Assembly (NCBI GenBank): GCA_034927345.1
Contig: JAYFQE010000015.1
Coordinates: forward strand, 248,001 to 312,000
Direction of reading: 5' to 3'
Source: JAYFQE01 sp034927345
GTDB lineage: Bacteria > Bacillota > Clostridia > Saccharofermentanales > UBA5734
DNA length: 64,000 bases
Position numbers and translations under genes: made by a program. The notes below the pieces were generated by a model. That model was not told where the DNA came from. It did no database searches and saw only the letters and a program-made list of their open reading frames with translations. Within the stretch, counting starts at the first letter, position 1; each line of letters starts with the position of its first letter. Positions 59,848-64,000 of the stretch are shown piece after piece.

Positions 59848-61316
59848 ATCTCCCTGACCTTTCCTGTAAACAAAGCTGAACCGCCGCGGGACAGCAAAAC
59901 CTCGTCATCCCGCAGATTCAGTTCCGTTTGCAGTATTTCAGCCAGGCGTGTCTGGCAATAACCGCCTTGGCAGCGTCCCATCATGGCATGGGTTCTGGCT
60001 TTAATGCCGTGAAGCGTCCGGGCGCCGAGCGGACCGCGGATCGCCGCCAGGATTTCAGCTTTACTGATCTGTTCGCACCGGCAGATTATTTCGCCATAAT
60101 CCGGATTGCCGTTGATCAGCGCCTGTTTTTTTTGATCGGATTGGCCGGCAAAAGAGACTAAACCCGGCCGGGTCGGATTAAAGTCCTCATTTTCAACTAA
60201 ATCCTGCCGCTCGCCGATCATACCGGCAATATGGCGCGCTATCGGCACGGCGCTGGTCAGTCCGGGGGACTCTATGCCGATCAGCTGAATAACATGGGGG
60301 AGTTCACGGCGCGTATCGATCACAAAATCGCCGTAACCGCCTTGATCCCGGCCAACCAGCTTGGGCCGGATGCCGGAGAAATTGCGGATGACGTATTCCG
60401 GCCGCAAACAGGGAAAAATCCGGCTGCCGTCGCGCAGCAGCAAATCAAGCGTGCCGCGCGTCGTGGCGTAATCGTCGCGTTCATCGATGTATTCGGTGCT
60501 GGGGCCGATCAAGACGGTGCCGTCGGTCGTGGGCGTCAGATGAACGCCGAGGCCGCCCTCGCGGATATTGGGGACCGGATAAGCCGGCATCGGCAGAAAG
60601 GCGCCGACCTGCTTATCGAGAAGATAATATTCGCCGCGGCAAGGAAATACGGAATAATCGGCGACGCCGAAAAGGCGGGCGATTGTGTCGGCCTGCAAGC
60701 CGGCGCAGTTGATCACCCAGCGGGCGGCAAACCGGCCGGCGCCGGTTTGAATTTCGTATTGCGATTCCGAACGCCGTATACCGGTCACTTCTTGATTGAA
60801 AAAGAATGTCACGCCGTTTTGGCAAGCATTTTCAGCCAGAGCGACGGTATAGATAAACGGATTGACAATGCCGGTCATCGGAGAAAACAGGGCAAACTCG
60901 CCGCGAATATGAGGCGCCAGTTCAGCCAGCTTCGATTTGCCGATCATGGCCAGACCCGGAACGCCGTTCGCCTCGCCTTGCGCTTTCAACGCCAGCAGGC
61001 TTTGCCGGTCCTGATCATCGAAACCGACGACAACCTTGCCGGTCCTGTTGAAAGGGATCGCCAGTTCTTGAGCCGTCTGGTCGAAGCCCAGACAGCCGGC
61101 GACGCAAAAGCGAGCCATCAAAGTTCCCGGCCGGCTGTTGAAGCCGGCGTGCAGGACGCCTGAATTGCGGCCGCTTGTCCCCAGACAGAGATCGGGCTCC
61201 TTTTCCAGAACGGCGATCTTCAATTTGTAGCGCGACAACTCGCGGGCAATCGCATTCCCTACCACACCGGCCCCGATAATAACGATATCATAGGGATTTT
61301 GCGAAAATAAGTTCAT
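59844..61316 (-). CDS. GlpA-like FAD dehydrogenase with BFD-type [2Fe-2S] domain
   Basis: A 490-residue flavoprotein. N-terminal DAO-type fold with FAD motif (DIVIIGAGVVGNAIARELSRY) and RNSGVLHAGFNSRPGTLMARF, characteristic of glycerol-3-phosphate or 2-hydroxyglutarate dehydrogenase-like proteins. The C-terminal ~90 residues are a BFD-like domain with cysteines in ICRCEQ and GRCQGGYC. GAGGATGATGGGTC precedes the ATG. It is the first gene of a three-gene set with the second flavoprotein and DUF1667 protein, a set resembling anaerobic glycerol-3-phosphate dehydrogenase or opine oxidase complexes. No glycerol kinase or facilitator is present here, so the substrate is open. Confidence 0.9.
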   Translation of the reverse strand: MNLFSQNPYDIVIIGAGVVGNAIARELSRYKLKIAVLEKEPDLCLGTSGRNSGVLHAGFNSRPGTLMARFCVAGCLGFDQTAQELAIPFNRTGKVVVGFDDQDRQSLLALKAQGEANGVPGLAMIGKSKLAELAPHIRGEFALFSPMTGIVNPFIYTVALAENACQNGVTFFFNQEVTGIRRSESQYEIQTGAGRFAARWVINCAGLQADTIARLFGVADYSVFPCRGEYYLLDKQVGAFLPMPAYPVPNIREGGLGVHLTPTTDGTVLIGPSTEYIDERDDYATTRGTLDLLLRDGSRIFPCLRPEYVIRNFSGIRPKLVGRDQGGYGDFVIDTRRELPHVIQLIGIESPGLTSAVPIARHIAGMIGERQDLVENEDFNPTRPGLVSFAGQSDQKKQALINGNPDYGEIICRCEQISKAEILAAIRGPLGARTLHGIKARTHAMMGRCQGGYCQTRLAEILQTELNLRDDEVLLSRGGSALFTGKVREI

Positions 61317-61404
61317 GACCCATCATCCTCACTTTGCCGCGGTATCCAATTATCTCACAGATAAGGATAGGCGGCGGCAAAGATCTCTGTCAAGTCCTTA
61401 TTTC

Positions 61405-62880
61405 CTATTTGATTTCGTGCGCGCATTTGCCGAAGACGGTCAGGCTGACCAATCCCGGCTCGATGCCCTGCGGCGCGCCCAAGATCCGCAGACGAACCGC
61501 ATAGGCTTTGACCGGATCAAACTGCCGGTAATCGATACAGAGATCCGTCTCGTTGTTGGCCGCGTCGACCAGCATCGTCCATTCATCCGCGGCGGCGGAC
61601 GGCGCGTACTCGACCACATATTTGAACGGTCCGGGCATCACGCCGTCGAGCGTTTCCATATTGATATCGCGCCAGATAATGCGCAGCGACTCGATCCTGT
61701 AGCCGGTCGATGTTCCGAGCGGGAAGGTGATGCTCTTTTCAGGATCGTCCTTCTCCGGCTGCCACCAGGTCAAAATGCTGTCGTCGGAAGCATACAGCGC
61801 GTCTCTTCCGGGAACCGCGCTGCTTGCCTTCGGCCGCTGCAAAAACGTCAGCGGCAAAAGTCCCGCGTCATTGCCCAGCTCCGGATTGGCCAGGACTCCC
61901 GGCGCGTACTGTGGCCGATCCGTGACTGCCGGACAATACAATTCGCCGTTTTCGTCTATGCCGACCGGATCCATGCCGATCCGGCGTTCATACGGATGGT
62001 TGTAGCAAAAGATCGAGGTGTAGAAAGTCCAATAAGTATTCTGCGGTCCCCGGACGATACAGCCGTGCCCGGCTCCGCGCAGGAGCCCGCAGCGCTTTTC
62101 TGTAAAGGGATCATGCTTTTTTTGCGCAATAAAACCGGTTAAGGGGCCTTCCTCCGAAATGGCCACACCGTTCGCGTAGCTGCCGAAACGCGTTCCGCTG
62201 CCCGAATACAGCAAATAATAACGCGAACCGATTTTCGTCATCCATTGGCCTTCAATCCAGCCCATACGCTCATTTTCATTATATTCGCCGATGCGCTGCC
62301 ATGGGACGGACGGATCGAATTCGTTGAGCCATACCGGCTCGGTCAGCAGCTGCCACGGCTCGTCCGGATTGAGCTCGGCGCCCATCGTTCCGCTGATAAA
62401 TTCCGCGTCGACACCCTGACCGGCCGGCTTTTGTCCAAACCAATACAAATATAAATGATCGCCGTCCGCTAAATAACAATCATCGCATACCTTCAACACC
62501 CGGCCGCGCGTATCGGTCAAATGGCCGCATAACGTAAAGGGACCAAGCGGGCTGTCGGCGCTGTAGACCTCCGACATGCCGTGTCCGTGCAAATACCATT
62601 TCCCGCGGAAGCATACGATCGCGGGGCTGTATCGTAAATCCGGAACGCCGATATCGATATGTTCCCAATGAACGAAATCTTCGGTCAGATAAGCCAGCGC
62701 GTAGCTTGGATACAAGATCCATTTTCCATCATAATAGACGACGCTCGGATCGGAGATCGAACGGTAATCCTTATAGGTTCGTATATCCTCGCCGCATTGA
62801 TTGGTGTCGAGAGGTCTTCCGCTTTTGACATCGGCAATCGACAACGGATTGCAATAAGTCAGGGGCCTTTTCGTTTTCAT
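61405..62880 (-). CDS. Glycoside hydrolase family 43-like enzyme
   Basis: About 491 residues from the ATG at 62880, with GAAGGTAGGCTG before it; the frame upstream lies within the previous gene. The five-bladed propeller of GH43 is visible: catalytic base in RSISDPSVVYYDGKW, modulating Asp region in RYSPAIVCFRGKWYLHG, and acid Glu in GWIEGQWMTKIGSRYYLLYS. The C-terminal ~120 residues form a beta domain (RIESLRIIWRDINM; DEWTMLVDAANNETDL), probably carbohydrate-binding. No signal peptide. It acts on arabinose, xylose or related residues in the family. Its start overlaps the stop of the upstream gene (TGATG). Confidence 0.86.
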   Translation of the reverse strand: MKTKRPLTYCNPLSIADVKSGRPLDTNQCGEDIRTYKDYRSISDPSVVYYDGKWILYPSYALAYLTEDFVHWEHIDIGVPDLRYSPAIVCFRGKWYLHGHGMSEVYSADSPLGPFTLCGHLTDTRGRVLKVCDDCYLADGDHLYLYWFGQKPAGQGVDAEFISGTMGAELNPDEPWQLLTEPVWLNEFDPSVPWQRIGEYNENERMGWIEGQWMTKIGSRYYLLYSGSGTRFGSYANGVAISEEGPLTGFIAQKKHDPFTEKRCGLLRGAGHGCIVRGPQNTYWTFYTSIFCYNHPYERRIGMDPVGIDENGELYCPAVTDRPQYAPGVLANPELGNDAGLLPLTFLQRPKASSAVPGRDALYASDDSILTWWQPEKDDPEKSITFPLGTSTGYRIESLRIIWRDINMETLDGVMPGPFKYVVEYAPSAAADEWTMLVDAANNETDLCIDYRQFDPVKAYAVRLRILGAPQGIEPGLVSLTVFGKCAHEIK

Positions 62881-64000
62881 CAGCCTACCTTCTTTCTTGT
62901 GCGTTTTTTCTTTGCTTCCGCAACGATACAGCCGACTTCCTGAGCGCCGATGCAGCCAAGAATACGAATCCGGTCTCCACTGCGTTCCGTTTCGCAAAGG
63001 CAGTCGTTCCACGCGTCAAAATAAACGACGCCCGGCTGATCGGGCAGTTCCAGCAAAACGCCGCGTCTTGTTTCATAAGCGCTGTTATAAAGCGTATAAA
63101 GGGTTCTTTCCCCGCCGGGGAAACGGTTGGCCCGCACGCCGCGGAGCGGTGAATCCAAAAAGGGTTCCGGAGAATCCGAAATAAAACAATCGGCGTACTT
63201 CTTTTTCAAGCGGAACGATTTTGCCATAAATTCTTTACCGCGCGATTCCTCCGCGTCCCAAAAGGAGTCGTAGATTGCTTCGGCGTTGAAGAAAGTGGAT
63301 TTCAGCGGCTGCCAGCTCAAATACCGCATGGCCATCGGCAGGACCAGCTGCACGATGCCGGGGAACGCAAACCTGTACAGGTCAAGATAAACGCGGCCCA
63401 GCGTGTCGTCGCCGTCGTCCGCGATCCATGACGTTTCGATCATGTCGCGGATGCTATCCAGAATATGATAAGTTATGTTGCAGTCGATATATCTGGCGTT
63501 GACGTCCACCGCCGCGTATTCGCCGTAAAGCACGACTTCCTCCGGCATGGTTTCGCGCAGTTCGGAGATGAATTCGCGGTCTGTCTTCAGCAGATTGGAC
63601 GGCACCGCGTGACCGTGCTTTTCGCTGTAGCAGCGATTATCGACGCGCAGACTGAATTCGTCAACATAGAGTATCCGGATACCCGTCTCGCGCCAGACCC
63701 GGCGGTACATCTCCATCACATGGTCGCGCCAGCGCTTGTCGGCGTGGCACATGCGGAATGTATCGTCATAAATTCCGATCACGCTGCCGCTTTTGTGCTT
63801 GACAAGCAGCTCCGGCATATAGTCTTTGGCTTCCGGATACACCTCGGACAACAGGGTCGGGTGCAAATACAGCGAAACGGCCGCGCCGGTCTCCCCGGAA
63901 CAGGACCGCAGCGCTTTCGTGAACGGCTCCAGACCGCCGATGCGATCATAGTCCAGATCGCCAAAATGGCCCCATAACGGATGGCCGATCTCCTCGTCCT
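62880..64000 (-). CDS. Glycosidase-like protein (DUF6259-like), 5' part outside window
   Basis: Partial gene: the frame is open to the right edge of the window (reading DEEIGHPLWGHFGDLDYDR near 64000) and the start is beyond it. About 373 residues are visible. The TIM-barrel-like part has HPTLLSEVYPEAKDYMPELL, ETGIRILYVDEFSLR, VVLYGEYAAVDVNARYIDCN, then a beta-sandwich tail (RTLYTLYNSAYETRRGVLLEL). It resembles DUF6259/alpha-galactosidase-like proteins by recall; Asp in LYVDEF and Glu in YGEYAAVD are candidate catalytic residues. It is translationally coupled to the GH43-like gene by a TGATG overlap, so both belong to one carbohydrate operon that continues to the right. Confidence 0.72.
   Translation of the reverse strand, partial: DEEIGHPLWGHFGDLDYDRIGGLEPFTKALRSCSGETGAAVSLYLHPTLLSEVYPEAKDYMPELLVKHKSGSVIGIYDDTFRMCHADKRWRDHVMEMYRRVWRETGIRILYVDEFSLRVDNRCYSEKHGHAVPSNLLKTDREFISELRETMPEEVVLYGEYAAVDVNARYIDCNITYHILDSIRDMIETSWIADDGDDTLGRVYLDLYRFAFPGIVQLVLPMAMRYLSWQPLKSTFFNAEAIYDSFWDAEESRGKEFMAKSFRLKKKYADCFISDSPEPFLDSPLRGVRANRFPGGERTLYTLYNSAYETRRGVLLELPDQPGVVYFDAWNDCLCETERSGDRIRILGCIGAQEVGCIVAEAKKKRTRKKVG

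Overview
The window looks like chromosome of an anaerobic Bacillota, probably an uncultured clostridial lineage; this is inferred from gene content. Evidence includes two LplB/YtcP/lipoprotein sugar ABC loci, a YesMN-type two-component pair, ROK and LacI regulators, NHLM-type peptide export, an ABC-F ATPase, strong GGAGG ribosome binding sites and two-part sigma70 promoters. I see no rRNA, tRNA, CRISPR array, prophage or intact insertion sequence.

Left end (1-9014): a peptide secretion locus. A 62-codon precursor with a double-glycine leader heads a minus-strand series: SpoIIE-type phosphatase with its own ATPase/kinase domain, STAS protein, short HlyD-like protein, C39 peptidase/ABC exporter, and a second NHLM ABC transporter cut by the window edge. 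A 7TMR-DISM histidine kinase and OmpR-type regulator are divergent, across a 236-bp intergenic region. A broken AAA_14/DUF4143 ATPase follows.

10-18.4 kb: a catabolic locus with a LacI regulator (consensus promoter and palindromic operator), two permeases, a binding lipoprotein, a Gfo/Idh/MocA oxidoreductase and an ornithine cyclodeaminase-like protein; a convergent 2-hydroxyacid dehydrogenase adjoins it. 18.6-25.2 kb: a GGDEF-EAL protein, ChrB_N-like and DUF1848 proteins, and an ECF sigma/zinc anti-sigma/two membrane protein operon. 25.2-27.5 kb is a small graveyard: decayed phosphoesterase, broken AbiEii toxin beside an intact AbiEi antitoxin, and an HNH-repeat remnant.

27.7-43.4 kb: glycan utilisation with an ADP-ribosylglycohydrolase, AraC regulator, GH2 and GH35 enzymes, a second ABC uptake system, the YesMN pair and a ROK regulator. 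43.4-54.3 kb: a coiled-coil protein, a hypothetical protein, an ABC-F ATPase, a UroD-family protein with a divergent AraC regulator, and a FtsX/MacB-type ABC operon ending in its TetR regulator. 54.3-64 kb: tandem MBL protein, endonuclease IV, a 2-hydroxyacid dehydrogenase, a three-gene flavoprotein/Fe-S oxidoreductase operon, a GH43-like enzyme and a partial glycosidase-like protein.

The most striking signal is the leader of the ABC-F gene (47033-47295). A promoter, a nine-codon upstream ORF and three mutually exclusive RNA pairings end in a U-tract terminator directly before the ribosome binding site. By reading, this is a complete ribosome-stalling transcription attenuator, as expected for an antibiotic-inducible ribosome-protection gene.
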